In this document: piece after piece, positions 46,276 through 59,500 of the stretch
How positions within the stretch are numbered: position 1 is the first letter of the stretch
Layout of the letters: each line of letters starts with the position of its first letter
Assembly (NCBI GenBank): GCA_963402885.1
Contig: OY727097.1
Span: forward strand, 4,030,001-4,094,000
Length of the DNA stretch: 64,000 nt
Source of the DNA: Antedon bifida
Taxonomy: Eukaryota > Echinodermata > Crinoidea > Comatulida > Antedonidae
Reading direction: 5' to 3'
Notes under the pieces: model-generated
What the model was told of the DNA's origin: nothing
Databases searched by the model: none
Seen by the model: only the letters and a program-made list of their open reading frames with translations
Position numbers and translations under genes: made by a program

Positions 46276-48668
46276 GTTATTGTTATTATTAGGTATAATT
46301 ATGCTAGCGTGGTGTCTTGGTTGGTGCATTGTGGGATCGACTGACGTAAACAGTAACAAGTGGATATCAACTATTGAAAGAGATTCGATATTATTTTCTC
46401 AAAGTGAAGAAATTAAAAATAAAAATGTAAGAAACCAATTTTCATAATTTCTTCCAGTAACTTCAAATGTCCGCGTCCTCTTGGGTGACCAAACCCAAAA
46501 TGGTTGATCAAGCTCAACCCAAGTGACTATTTTCACATCTTGCACCCTATTTTGTTCTATATAGGCCTACATTACATAGATTTCCGTAATCGTTACTTAT
46601 GCTGTTTGTTTCAGGTAAGGGTATATGCAGTGCCGTGGAAAGCGATCGCCAAGTCACCTGTTGTTTGGTCACTCTGCCTTTGCGCCCTTGGATTCCATTT
46701 CGGATTTTATCTTCTATTAACAGATATTCCTATATTTTTCGATACGATTTTAGGATTTGAATTGAAAAAGGTAAGCATATGTAGGCCTATTATCATATAG
46801 ACTTGCCCCAAGTCTGTATTTATTGTCTTTTTCTTTTATTTATTTGTTTTCATTTCGACCGCGATTTTTGTCTGAAAATACAGACTTGTGAAACACGTAT
46901 AGAAATCGATTTGCAGACCGCAAACATCCGATAAGAATGACGTAGGTTATCATACCGTATTTGGCTATATGGGGCGGGCGGTATGTAAATATGGATTTCG
47001 AATCAACCAATGATCATTTTGTTTCAAAATGAAAAATATCGAGTGCGTACAGTGCTGAATGTACGATCGAGACTGAACAACTGTTGAAATATAAAATCGT
47101 GTTGCCAAGTTGTTTTGTTTATTGATTGTTTAGTCCTGGCCTAGGCCTCCTTCGTAGGGCTACTCAACTTGTACGTATGACCTGCCAAATAAAACGCCAA
47201 TAAGGTACATACCACCACCGACGGGCACACAACAGGGCTACACCACCACACAGAACAGGACAGGGTCTGGGTGGGAATTAAATAAATGATCCATTCAATG
47301 TTTGATTTGGCGGAGAAGCTAGCCTATCATATCAAGACGAGTTTTCATGTTCTTGGGAAAAATCTCATCAAATGTTTACTACTTACTAGGCATATAAAAT
47401 CATTTCTAGCCTTCAAAAACTTTCATCAATGTACTCAAGTACACATTGTCTAAACGTAACATAGCGCATGCGCATCGTCTTAGATGTTGAGTCGTTGAAA
47501 TTCTGAAATATGAATATTAAAACGACGTACGAGTGAGTAGCCAATGGCATGCGGCTGAAACTAGTCAACTGGATAATTTATGCACCAAGAATTCTTGGTG
47601 TCAAACCACGTGACTTATGCGTGTTTCCCCAGACGGAGTATCCAAACTCAAGTAATACACGTATGAAACGCCATATGTGCAAAAATATTTATATTTTTGC
47701 AAAACTCCGTCTGGAGCCCAGACTAATTATCATATTGTTTCAACTTTTTAATACTAAACTAGTGACGTATACAAATCTCTTCTTAATTCCTCAGACTGGG
47801 TTACTAAGCACATTACCTCATTTTGTATTCTTTATTGTTATTCTGTTTGGAGGAGTTCTTGCTGATGCCTTGATGTCTCATAACATATTATCTGTTATAA
47901 ACACACGGAAATTATTAGCGTGTTTTGGTAAGAACATAATAAATTGAATGATTTATGAGGTGGCAGAAAATGTCGTATCAAGTATCCATTGTTTAGATGA
48001 GTAGACCTACTGTAGGCCTACCCCGTGTTCTGGTTTCGCATTTATATATTATATTATCATTTATTTTCATTTTTGCAATTTCTTCTTCTCTTTCAGCTCT
48101 TGGGAGCTCATCATTTTTTCTGGTGTGCTCTGTTTATGTTGTTAGCAATGCGACACTTTCTGTCATCTTAATAATTGCTGTTTTCGGTGTGTACGGATTG
48201 TACATACCATCTATCGAAGCAGCTGCGATAGATATTGCACCTAACCATTCCGGATTAATAATTGGAATTATGGGTATATCGAACGTGTCTGGATTCATTG
48301 CCCCGTCGGTGGTAGGACTTTTAACTAGAAGTGGTGTAAGTATGATGTTTAATAATTATTATTTTTTTAATCCGGATAATTGATTTGGTAACCACTCGGC
48401 ACAAGTGAAAATAATATAGCAAATGTACAACAAATGTATCACGCTTGTTGTACTTGTCTTTTAGAACACAGTTTATCAATGGAGGAAAGTGTTTTGGATG
48501 ATAGCCGGTGTAAAAGTGTTTGGATTAGTGAGTTTTCTCATCTTTGGTACTAGTGAGGTACAAGAATGGTCCAAAACCCCTGACAGTGAACTGGTTCCCT
48601 GTCTTGAGTTAGAAGAAATTAGGCCTGCAGGACAAGCAGCCAGTGGTACTGTAGATCCGAGAGATTGA
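43758..48668 (+). CDS. SLC17-family organic anion transporter, copy G (complete)
   Basis: Nine coding exons: 43758-43997, 44761-44988, 45233-45320, 45868-45963, 46293-46426, 46615-46770, 47795-47927, 48097-48335, 48465-48668. They total 1518 nt, 505 residues, with all borders GT/AG and no stop. TM1 has NYATRMNLSVAMLAMV; NWSKLNERS, DIAPNHSG and FGTSEVQEW are present. A longer in-frame start exists at 43539, but the extra N-terminus is not conserved in copies C and E, so the ATG at 43758 is used. The conserved FYLFG at the exon 4 border is FYPFG here. Introns 3 and 6 carry MITE (45369-45639) and MULE-like (46798-47725) insertions absent from copies C and E. It is convergent with the THSD1-like gene, stop codons 1.86 kb apart. 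The substrate is unknown. Confidence 0.9.
44167..44364. mobile_element. MITE, GTCTACACTATCAAAC family, in intron 1 of copy G
   Basis: It is orthologous to 13745-13926, with TTCTGTCTAAACTATCAAAC and GTTTGATAGTTTAGACAGA ends. It has four internal ATATCACTACCATATTTGGAC-type units compared with three in copy C. Confidence 0.6.
45369..45639. mobile_element. MITE with 9-bp target duplication, containing a tRNA-like segment
   Basis: The inverted ends are GGTAATCTCTTCTTCCTCGG and the near-inverse of CCGAGGAAGAATAACTTACC. The target duplication AATCTATAC lies at 45360-45368 and 45640-45648. On the minus strand the middle (about 45491-45550) has TGGTCGAGTGG (A-box-like) and GGGTTCGAGGT (B-box-like) about 32 bases apart, as in tRNA genes. 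Copies C and E lack the insert. Confidence 0.7.
45491..45552 (-). other. tRNA-like promoter remnant (A box and B box)
   Basis: TGGTCGAGTGG (45536-45546) and GGGTTCGAGGT (45493-45503), read on the minus strand, match the internal RNA polymerase III promoter boxes of class II-like tRNAs. Acceptor-stem pairing is not evident, so this is a tRNA-derived (SINE-like) piece, not a working tRNA. Confidence 0.4.
46231..46290 (+). repeat. (TTA)n microsatellite at the intron 4 acceptor of copy G
   Basis: A run of ATT/TTA units directly precedes the AG acceptor of exon 5 (46293). Copies C and E have only 4-6 units, so the tract has expanded in copy G and forms the polypyrimidine region of this splice site. 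Confidence 0.85.
46798..47725. mobile_element. MULE-like non-autonomous element in intron 6 of copy G, 928 bp
   Basis: The ends TAGACTTGCCCC and GGAGCCCAGACTA are short imperfect inverted repeats. The 9-bp target duplication ATTATCATA lies at 46789-46797 and 47726-47734. Copies C and E have the single uninterrupted site. A related shorter piece (ACTTGCCCCAAGTCTG ... CGTATGAAACGCCATA) is at about 12060-12190 and another tail at 14150-14245. No transposase is seen. Confidence 0.7.
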
Positions 48669-50529
48669 AAAAGAAGGTCCGAAGGCTTAAATATTAAATA
48701 CATTGTTGAATTAAACCAACGTTACATGTTATCTAAATAGATACACCAATCATCAACAAAGATTTTTTTGTAATTATTTTATTTTCATTTTGAAAAGAAC
48801 GTAATTATAGTACCATGTTACTCTACACCTCTCAAATTGCCAACACTGAGCATTTTGATCAAATTGAAGGTACGGTGTAAGAGAATGAAAAACCACTTAG
48901 GGGCCTACAGCAATACATTATAGCGACTGTGAAACAGCAATGACTAAATTACTAGAATCTTTCTACAATCATTTCATATTAGCCTATTGCATGTGATCGT
49001 CGTTAAGCTAAAAGTTACTTCAAATTGCAGTAATGTGTAGGTCTGTAATTCGTAATATCTTTAAAGATGTTTTGTCCCCGAAAAACATGAAAAATGAAGA
49101 TTAATTAAATTAGATTTTGATTTGGTTATTTTGTATATGTTTTCTCATATAAAATGACAAAATAAATGGTCAAATTGAATCAACCAAAAACCCATTGGCT
49201 AGGTTTTGCTTTAAATTACTGTTTTTTCAGGTAAATCATTTTTTTCGATTCAATTTTTGTTCAAAGTGGATAATTATATGTGACATTAAAATGGCATGTT
49301 AAACAAAAATTAAACAATTTCTTTTTTCAGGGAGACAATACATCTTTAAGTAGGCCTATTGGTGTTTTTTTTTACAATTGATCACTAAGTGCGTACACTC
49401 GACAATAATCACAATAACAGCTCTTTATTTTACATCAAAATTGACATACAGTAAATTTACATTTTATTCAAATAGAAATAGTGTGTACAATTACTGTACT
49501 TTTTGTGTTCACTTTTATTCATCGTTATTTTGGGTTTTGTATGACACTGTTTATGTATGTCTCATCACAGACATACTCTGATACTTACGGGTTCAAATGT
49601 CAAATGATCATTGGTACGCACTCATTATTCACACGCGTTAGCATTCTGGTTGGTACAGTACGCACGCGTTCAAATAATGATTGGTACGCGCGTCTTCAAT
49701 TGATCATTTATAAGCACATGTGTGCGTATAAATGATGATGAAATATAAAAACAAATTCAATCGTTGAGTGAATAATTACGTAATAGATTAAATATCATTA
49801 TGAGACTTAAATGGCGACTCCATGTTATTATATAGTTGATGTTTGCTGTTGTTTGATACGTATGAAATACCGGTACTGTAATTATGATCATTTGCAAACA
49901 CACAGAATTGTTAACGTTTAAAAAATATCAATTTTGTGCTACAAGATAACACCAAATGATTACACTTTACGAAGATAATTACCATTATTTTATAATAATA
50001 TTCATTCATATTAATAAATATCAGTAGAAATAGTACAATCTTCATAAGAGGTAATTTATAGTATACACTGATACATATTTTATGAATAAAAAAAAAATCA
50101 CATTATCTCTATACAATCTACAACCATATAAGATTCAATATTTGCGGTGATTTAACATTTATTTCTATACAATAAAATGGATTGACAATAAGACAAATTA
50201 CAAAACGAAAATAATAAAAATAACTTTTATAATTCGAAATATAGTGTTTAAAAATAATATTTGTTTATATACTGTACTTAATTTTTCTAAATAATTGGCA
50301 CATTTGCAGATAATTATTTACAACTGGTAATAAAGATAATAAATACAACCATTCTAAATATTAAACTAAATACAAATAGTTAAAATGTTTTCATTTTTAA
50401 CATTTTACAAACAGCTGGTAAGTGAAGTCAAGAACATCACAATTCGGTGAAAAAAAGCCGAAAATCCAATTGCTGGAATTGGAGCACGGTTATATTGTCA
50501 TGTCCAAACAATTGTAGTTCCACAACTGT
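48669..50529. other. Convergent intergenic region, SLC17 copy G and the THSD1-like gene
   Basis: The two genes end toward each other here. It contains the TTAA-flanked MITE at 49065-49345. From about 49370 the sequence is the presumed 3' UTR/3' flank of the minus-strand gene and is also present at 17540-18690 and 35940-36620. No separate gene is seen. Confidence 0.55.
49065..49345. mobile_element. TTAA-flanked MITE, third duplicated copy
   Basis: AGATGTTTTGTCC and GGAGACAATACATCT ends between TTAA at 49061-49064 and 49346-49349. It is orthologous to 17228-17507 and 35642-35918. Confidence 0.65.
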
Positions 50530-53500
50530 TTAAACTTTTGAAATTTCTAGGCCCTCAAACAAATCCATATCGGAACCTAAATCTCCGGCTGGGTAATTAA
50601 AATTTCCTTCAAAATAAGATCCTGGTAAGTTTGGCATGTAGTTATCAAACTCTAGTTCATTTTCTTCCTGATAAATTATCATATCACCAATAATTTGTGT
50701 ATTTGATGGGAACTGGTTATTATTGAATGAATTTGGTCGTTTAGTAGGAGTTTCTGGTAATTTTCTCCGCGTGGGGCTAGAATCTGCGCTGCCACCAGAA
50801 ATTGTCTTTGACAGACTTTCATCGCTAATAAATACTTGTCTCCACATATGTCTATCGTCTTTCTTTTCAAGTTTTCGTATCGGTGATGGTTGTTCATCAC
50901 TGAACATATACTCTTGGGAACTTGTACTGTAAAAAGATAGTCTCATTGGATTCAAATCTGACTCTGCTGACGAAAGACATTCAGTTGATTTCCGTTGACG
51001 TTTGGCGGCTTTTTGCTTCAGACGTCGTACTGGTCCACCGGGTGGAGACTCTCTTGTCAAGGACATATGGCTAGCGACACTTTCTGACGGACTCATTGTC
51101 TCCGAATCTAATCTCTCTGCACTTTCTGATGGTTCTTCATTGATTGTCATAACCGCGTTTTTGTTTGAACTTAGTCGACGTGTTTTCGAATTCTTTTGCC
51201 GAGTTGGAGTAACAGTACGTTGAGGTGAATTCTGATCAGGTTGTTCAATTTGGAATTCATAGAAAGCTGGTCTGGGAGCCGCTGGTAGTTTTCGTGGAAC
51301 ACGACTTGTAGGACTCCTAGTATCGCTATTCGTTTTTTCCGAGTGAACAACCACTTGTGTCGATGTGGGTGTCGTTTGTCTATCCCCGTCTGTACCACTT
51401 ACCAAGTGAGTTTCTGGAAGTATATCTGTAATACCACAAGTGCTCTGTGACCTCTGCTGATCTTGGTTTCCAACCAATGGGTTGTCTTTCTCATGACAAA
51501 GACTTAAACTTCTTGAAATTGCAAACCCGAGTGGTGTGAGATTTCCTTCTCGGTTGACATAAGGGGCAGCGAATTGAAAGTTTGATGGTAGAGTGTTAGA
51601 AGAATCACAGCTATTGATCGAGGCTTGACGGGAATATCCAGACGGTCCTTCTCGCATTGTGTACTTGATTTGAAAGCTACTCCGACTACCATCACTGTGA
51701 AATGAATATCTATGGTTTCTCTGACCATCAGGATTGCGGTCATCGAACGAGGCATTTATTGCACCTGTAAAAGATTGGTCCTGTCCAAGAGGGTCTTTAC
51801 GGCAGTCATCGCTGTCTATAGATATCAGTCGACGTGGGAAGTCATTTGAATCCAGGTTCGAATGTTCTTCTTTCGCTAGATACATTTGACTCCTATCGCA
51901 GACCTTTCCATCAGGATTACCTCTATCGTCCATGTCACTCGGTATGTCTGTTTTATATGGTCGATGCACAGGGGAGCATTTATCTTGTTCTGCTGGAATA
52001 GAAAACTCTGACTTGATTCGAGGTTTAATGTTTCGTATACACTCCAACATTAAGCCACTCTTGATGTAAATGTAAGTTACGGCAGCAACTGTTATGAAGA
52101 TTACACATACACACGTGACCACTCCAGCCATCATGATGGTATTTCCGGAAAACTGGTCTGGATTCGGATTTTCATAAATATGCTCTTTCTTTGCAGCTTC
52201 AATTACGCTTTCTTTCTCTAAAAGAAAACAAAAATGTAAAACTGTAAGTAAATATGAAAAATATTATTTCTATTCCCCCCACCCCCAGAGAAATAATTGT
52301 CTTTTTGTGGTTCATTCATTCATGGCTCACTCAACCTCTGTTGGATTTAACCTTCCTCCTATTACTTGCTGTCATGTAGTTTCTGTATGCGTTTATGGCT
52401 GGTGGGTTCTCTAAAATAGTAAGCCCCTTTTTGCCCTCCCGGATGATATTAAAATTTCAATTGAATTGTAAATAATTATTTAAATTGTTTTTTTTATAGT
52501 ATGTATTTATATTGTTTTATCAGTGTATGCGGATATTTGCCTTTGATGACATCAGTAGAGAACAGAATTGAATCGAATTGAATCCGCCACTTCCCACGTT
52601 CAGTAATATAATTCGTCATTAGAGTTTTAAAAATAACCAACATTACATCAACAATACCAAATTGTATGTAAAAATACACATCGTATAAAATGCATTTATA
52701 TAGCATATATAAAAATTGTTATTAATTGATATCAAACTAACAAATACATTTTGTAATAGGAAAAGAAAACGGTCGGCTGAGAAGCCATGAAAGTACAACA
52801 AATTGGGAGAGAGAGATCAACGTGCAAGCGACACTGAGTGAGTACGCCTACCAATGGACTGCTAATTATAATGAGGTATGTGTTATACTTGAATTTTCTT
52901 TGCTACACAAACAATTACAATTTAGGCCAGCCAAAAATTTACCGATAATTAACTGATAAACTGCCTGTAGAAAAAGGGGTTGAACCGATTCCACTCGAGA
53001 AAAAATTAACAGATAATTATCTCATTCAAATTCGATAATTATCGGATATATGCGATCATGTTTAACCTTTTACCTGGAGTTTTAGTAATAACTGATCATG
53101 CGCACTTTATTGGTTAAAAAAATAACCGATAATTTTGTTTTGGCTGCGGAAATACGACCTTAAATTTATTTGACAAAGATAACACACAATCATTGTAGCG
53201 CCACCTACATTGAAATTACTTTTAGCCCCAAGTGCCATAACAATGATGATGATGTTAGGATGGGAATATTATATTCAGAAAGGATATTAGCACAAATTAG
53301 TAGTCTACATCTTTGGATATCAATATCTTACCCCGAGCATTACGTATAGTACTTAAGTTCGGTATTGAGTTATTAAAGCGATAAAGAGACTCTTGATTAT
53401 ACATTTATATTAACCAATTAGTCGAGAATGGTATTTATTAATTGAGAGTTAAAACGACAAATGATATAACTTAAAGCAGTAAACACAATTTGAAACATTC

Positions 53501-56500
53501 ATATGAATAATGTAATTATTATTATTTTCAAGTTACGTCACTAATTAGTTTTTCATCATTGCAAAGGTAGACACATTGATTTTAAAACCCTTTTTTTGTT
53601 CGATTTTAAAACAAATTTTTTAATCGATTTTAGAACCCTTTTTTTTGTTCGATTTTAAAAAACATTTTTTAATCAATTTTAAAACACATTTTTGTATCTG
53701 AATTATTCTTTTTATAAAAGAAAGGATTGTTTTTAAACCTTTGAATGCATGAACAATACGGGTAGGGTCATGACATCATCACAGTTTACGACATTAGCAA
53801 GTGTTTATGATGTAGAAAACCAAAGGTATTAGCTTTAAAGAGCGTATGGGGACATATTATATTTATAATACCATATTACATTACAAGAATACATACCTAT
53901 ACATATTATGTTTATATTTTAAGGAACTAAAAATGTCAATTCGTCGTATCAAATGGTGCGTAGGCCATGAAGATATAAATGTTGGCATCTCGACGTCATC
54001 GCCCCAAAGTGTTAAAACATTAAATTCGCCTTAATTAAAAACGCCAAAAATGGAGTAATGTAGTGATTATAGATCGAATGTTCTTAATAATTCATAATAT
54101 TGTATTAGTTTCTTTACATCTTTTATTGCAGAGTACTCTAATAGATATTCGTTTGTACGAAACCTCCAACTCAAGATTGTAATGGTCTTCCTAATGTTTG
54201 GTTGCCACTTAAGCTTGGTTCCCACTAGGACACAACGCAGGGACGTAAATGCAACGCAAGTCAGTTGACCAATGACAAGCGACAGTTTGAATAATTCATC
54301 GCTTGTGATTGGTCAAATCACTTATGTTGCGTTACGTCCTTGCGTTGCGTCTCTAGTCGAAACCAAGCATTATAAACGCAACGCAAGCCATGGGTTATTG
54401 TCGCTTGTCATTGGTCAACTCGCAAGCGTTGCGTCTCTAATGGGAACCAACCTTTAACATACATTATTAAACATTTACAATACATTAAAATGAGAAAACA
54501 AACACAAATACATGAATTTACTTACTTGTTGAATTAAATGTCGCTAAGAATCCATGCCTATAGCTGTTCGAGCGATATATCTTATACTCCAAGAACATCA
54601 CCTCCCCAGTTGACATGACTGGAATCGGTCGACGCGTTCCCGTTACGAATAATAAAATAGGTGCGTCAACATCATCACCGTCCCGTATCCTTAGGTACTC
54701 CTGATAACGTCCACTGGAAGATAGGTCAAACGAATTGAACGTGATGTTGACGCGATATCCATGGTTGACGCGTATTATCCAGGTTGCGCGAGAATGACAG
54801 TCTTTCTCGTACGCATCGATGATACCAGAAGGACTCTCCACTAAACAACCACATCCACACGTGTTATACGTTTTTGGTAGTTGATTATTCCCTGAAACTA
54901 AAGAGAAAATAATTGGTGAATATATTGATAAGTCTACAAAGACTCAATACAATGTAGTTGGCACTTCCATCCACAGTAGAGACTGTATTGAAAACAAACA
55001 ATGGAAAATCCTATCCAATATTAATACACAACTTGCTTCAACTAATTCAATTCAATTCAAATTTATTCACCTCCCTTAGGAGAAACATATAAAAACTGTA
55101 CAGCAAAATAAAACACATCAAAATGAAGATAATACTGTACTTCAAAATAGACTATAATAAATACTTTTAGTAAAACAATTTTAATTATTAATATTTAATA
55201 ATAACAAACCATATTTTATTAGTACAAAACATATTGCTATTTTATTTGAAGAAAATGAGAAATCATTTATATATTATTATTTACTACTGATATGACCATA
55301 AAAGTGTCAAATTATGAAAACAAATTTATTGTATAAATGTTTATAAATCATGAGTGGTATGACAAAATCATTTTTACATTTGGCTCTAGGTTTTGTATTT
55401 TAAGATAATGATGGCAGAAACGTATTTTGTAGGCCTATTTACATTGTTCTATATAATCATCGAACTAGTATCTCAGCACTTTCACTTAATCTACAACAGT
55501 CATAACTATTCCACCGCTATACAGAATCATCGGTATGTCGGTTTTAATTATGTACCATATTGCTTGTAATTATTGTGCGCGTAGTAGATTAGATGGATAC
55601 GTACGCGCATTTCATTATCCCTGACAGAAACGTCGTAGCAGTGCTTCATTTGTCGTTTCAACGTGTTTAAATGGCTTATTCGCTAATGCAAAAACCTCCA
55701 TAATGTCTTCATTATTCAATTTGTATTACTCCAGAAAGGTTAGAAAAACAACTATCAGGTCATTTAGATTTACTCACTCAGAACATCACATATTTTTCTG
55801 TGGAAACTCGAGATTATCGAAATAGACGTTATTAAGTTGATTTTGCCTTATTTGCATATCAGCTGTTCTAATTACTGTTTCTCTGTCCTATTTTGTGTTT
55901 TCTTTTAAAATAACGTATTTAAACAAATTGTCAATTCAAACGGTAATAACTAATTAATGTGAACATTTTAGAGACTCGAGTTGCGTCGAGAAGAGTATTA
56001 TTAATCTTTTTGAAAATAAAAATATAGTACAAACCAACGTAAGAAATCTTTTGATTTGTTGCGCTGGATAATAAAGATTTGATTTGATTTTATTCGGTTT
56101 CAACATAACATTACAAGACAATATGAATGTGAAAAAAAATACAAGCAAATACATTAAATTGGAAACCAAGGATAGCCCATAAAGTCGAAAGAAAAATCAA
56201 CTTAGTTCCGATGGGGTCAAATCAAACACGCAACACGAAGAGTACATTTTAGTATAAATCTTATAACGACTCTCTTTTTTTTGTGAGGAAATATATCAGT
56301 GTAATTCTTTCGCTTTTTAGTAATCAGATGATTAATAAGAAAACATAGAGAGTTACCACAAGTAGATTAATTTCGATTTCTTATAAGATATGAGTTTAGA
56401 TTAACCATTGGCACTTGATAAACCTGAGTATAAAGTATAATTATGTACGAATAATGCCAACAAGTAGATGCAAGTTCAATTTTGAATTTCTTCGAGGCAT

Positions 56501-59500
56501 GTATACAATTTTGACAACATTATTTCAAAGTGACAATACTTGAGGGTATGTTGTTGTGAGTCACGTATTTAGTTAATAGAATGCAAATAAATACCGTACT
56601 ATCGCCCGAATTCACGACGTATACTTCCAATTCAAAATAAGTATACAAAGTTGTCACTAGATACATCTTAACTGACTGTCGCAAGTCACTGAGATAGGTG
56701 TATTAGCGGTATCATTTCTGCTGACGGAAACGTTTGTCCTTCACATGGACTAGAGATAGATTATTTAGAAAGATGTGTAGGTCTACGTTAATATTTATAT
56801 TTTAGGTGTTATGTCGCTAGAGACGATACCATAAGGAAAATCATTGTGGTCTTTAGTGGTTTCCCAGGTTCCATTCTTACCTGTAGGGCAGATGAATAAG
56901 TTACACTCCTCAGTTTTGACGTAATCACCATTGCACAGAGCACCACCATTTTTAGGAACTGGGTTCTCACAGCCACGCGTTCTATGTCGACTTCCACCAC
57001 TACAGCTAGCAGTACAGGCACTCCACTCACCCCATTCAGACCAACCACCAGCTATTGCTATTTTAAGAAAAATATAAATTGATTTACATTATTACTATAG
57101 AAGAATGGCAACAATTTAGAGGCAATACTACTTAGCAAAACATCATACAGAGATGATGACATGTCTGGTGACTCCCTAGAAGGTGAAAATAGATGGTGGA
57201 TATACGGTGGATAATTTTTGCTATAGCATGAAAATAAAACTCTGAGGTTGAATAAAAATACCAGAAACGTAAAATTCAAGTTACATTACCTAAATTTAGG
57301 CATCTGATATGATTTTTTACCACACTGTTTATTTTTCATAGTTTTTAAACAATTTCTCTCTATTTACAACATTTGTGTACAAAAGAATAGAGATGTTACT
57401 GTGTAATTTTAACTATCTGATAAGAAAGTGCGTATTTTCAAAAAGCTCTAGTAACACAAATAAAATCCCAAAAATTATGAAACATAGGGGAAACTATAGA
57501 TCGATAATTATTTGAATGTATGATCAATCGAAATTTTTTGCCCGCACCCGGCCTTTAAGACAGCTAAATCACCCTATTGTGCAGTGTCACTAGATAAATC
57601 TTAACTGACTACTGAAATATTGCCTAATACATCTAGACTAGATGACTATCAATAGTCAGTTAATGTCTACCTAGTAACAGCTGCATAACCATGTGGCTAA
57701 ATGTTACATTATATTTTTATACAGTATTCCAATAATGCGATTGTGTGGATGGGGGAAAAGTCATAGTATAGCTGCGATTTTTTACGCTGCCATTCAAATA
57801 GAATGTTAAACCAGAAATCAGACAGAATACTGAGTAAGCAAGTTAATTAAAACTGACATTGATTTATCATTCTTTATTCCTAATTGATATACACTAGGTA
57901 ATTTAAATCACGCTGTATCTCTCTATATGTCAACATAAAGAGAACGTGCGATGTGTTATCATAACCAATTTGATTTATAATATCCTTAGAGTGTTCTAAT
58001 GGACGATTGGCGCCCGTATCGCAGCCGCAAATGTATGTGTGACGCGCGCGTACAAAAGCCGTTCATTTTTATCAACTTTTGAACGCGCGCGTTTCGTTGT
58101 ATCGTCACCGCGTGGTACTGTGGATATACAGTACTCTGTAAACAAAGCTACACAGAGTATTCGATTAATTCATGTACAGTAGTAAAATTAGGCGGTATTT
58201 GATATGTTTAATTGAAATTTAAGTAAAAATAATAATAGAAGTTCACTCACCGATATCCGATGAATAAAAGGGGACGCACATGCGTGCTTGTTCGTGTACC
58301 GAACCAGTTCTCGTTACACTTACATAGAAAAAACAATATCCAGGATGAGTAGGAATAGACTTAGCTTGTTGTGCACCTGGTTCATAAAAATTAGAACAAG
58401 CTATTTTGTTATCATACTCATTGTTAGGCGTGTCAACTTCTAATATATACGCTAGACTGCCAATAGGTCCGGCCTCGGCAGAATAGCTTGTCTGGCCGTA
58501 AACTCGAATTTTATCGTTTGATTTTCCACAATAAGGAGCTTGATGGTTAACGGATAACGACTGGTTTTTCGAGCACTCTGATATACTCTGGTGTGATGGC
58601 ACAGTTACGCTATAGTTAGGGTTCCATACTACATTCATAAAATCACTAGATCCTAATACAGTACCACTCTTAGTTGTAACAAGAAATATATAATATCCAG
58701 CCGTGTCCAAATATTCGCAGTCTAATGTCACTGTTGAATCTCCTTCTTGATAATCAATCGGTTGCGAATATACTTCGATTTGGTCGGATTTATGATCGTT
58801 GTATTTCCGATATCTGGCAATAAAAAGTAGCTCATGTTGATTGTGTTGACAAAGGCCATTGTTAAACTTCATATAGAGCGATATTCCGACAGGCCCGTCA
58901 AGAGTTTGCAGTTGTGTTGAAGGTCGAACAACCTCCAAAAATGGAGGTTCCACGGTGAGGATGTCGCTTTGGGCTACCGTCGTTTCATTGTCATCCAGCA
59001 CTTGAAAAATCAGCCTGCTTGTGTTAATAAACATACTGCAGGGGTATACAACTACCCCTGCTTGAGATGACACGTGATTGCGATGCAATGATCGATTGGT
59101 ATCAATATCAATCAATTCCAAAATGGCGTCTGATTTATTTCCACTGCTCTCCACCAATGTGTAGTTTACTGAAACGTTTACATTACTAAAGGCCATGTGT
59201 GTTGTAGGTGCCTGTACAAGATAAGTTCCATGGCAGAAACAAACTATAATGAAATGGAAAAATGATATTACAAAAAGTCAAAAAAAGCTCTGTGTACACT
59301 ATCAAACTAGTTTTGGAAAAAAAAGAGTTTGATGTTCCCAAATGCCAGTGATATACCCAAATATGGTAGTAATATGACATCATCATGTCCATTATTATAT
59401 GGGCACATCACATCTTTTGTCACAAAGTTTAATAGTGTAGACAGAGCTTAAGGCCATGCATTGATAACATTGAAATATAAATAGGATGGCCTATAATTTG

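Noticed and set aside
47549..47947. 132-codon open frame spanning the end of the MULE-like element and exon 7 of copy G
   Set aside because: It is chimaeric: element sequence, target duplication and intron read through into exon 7 by chance. The paralogues show that exon 7 starts at 47795.
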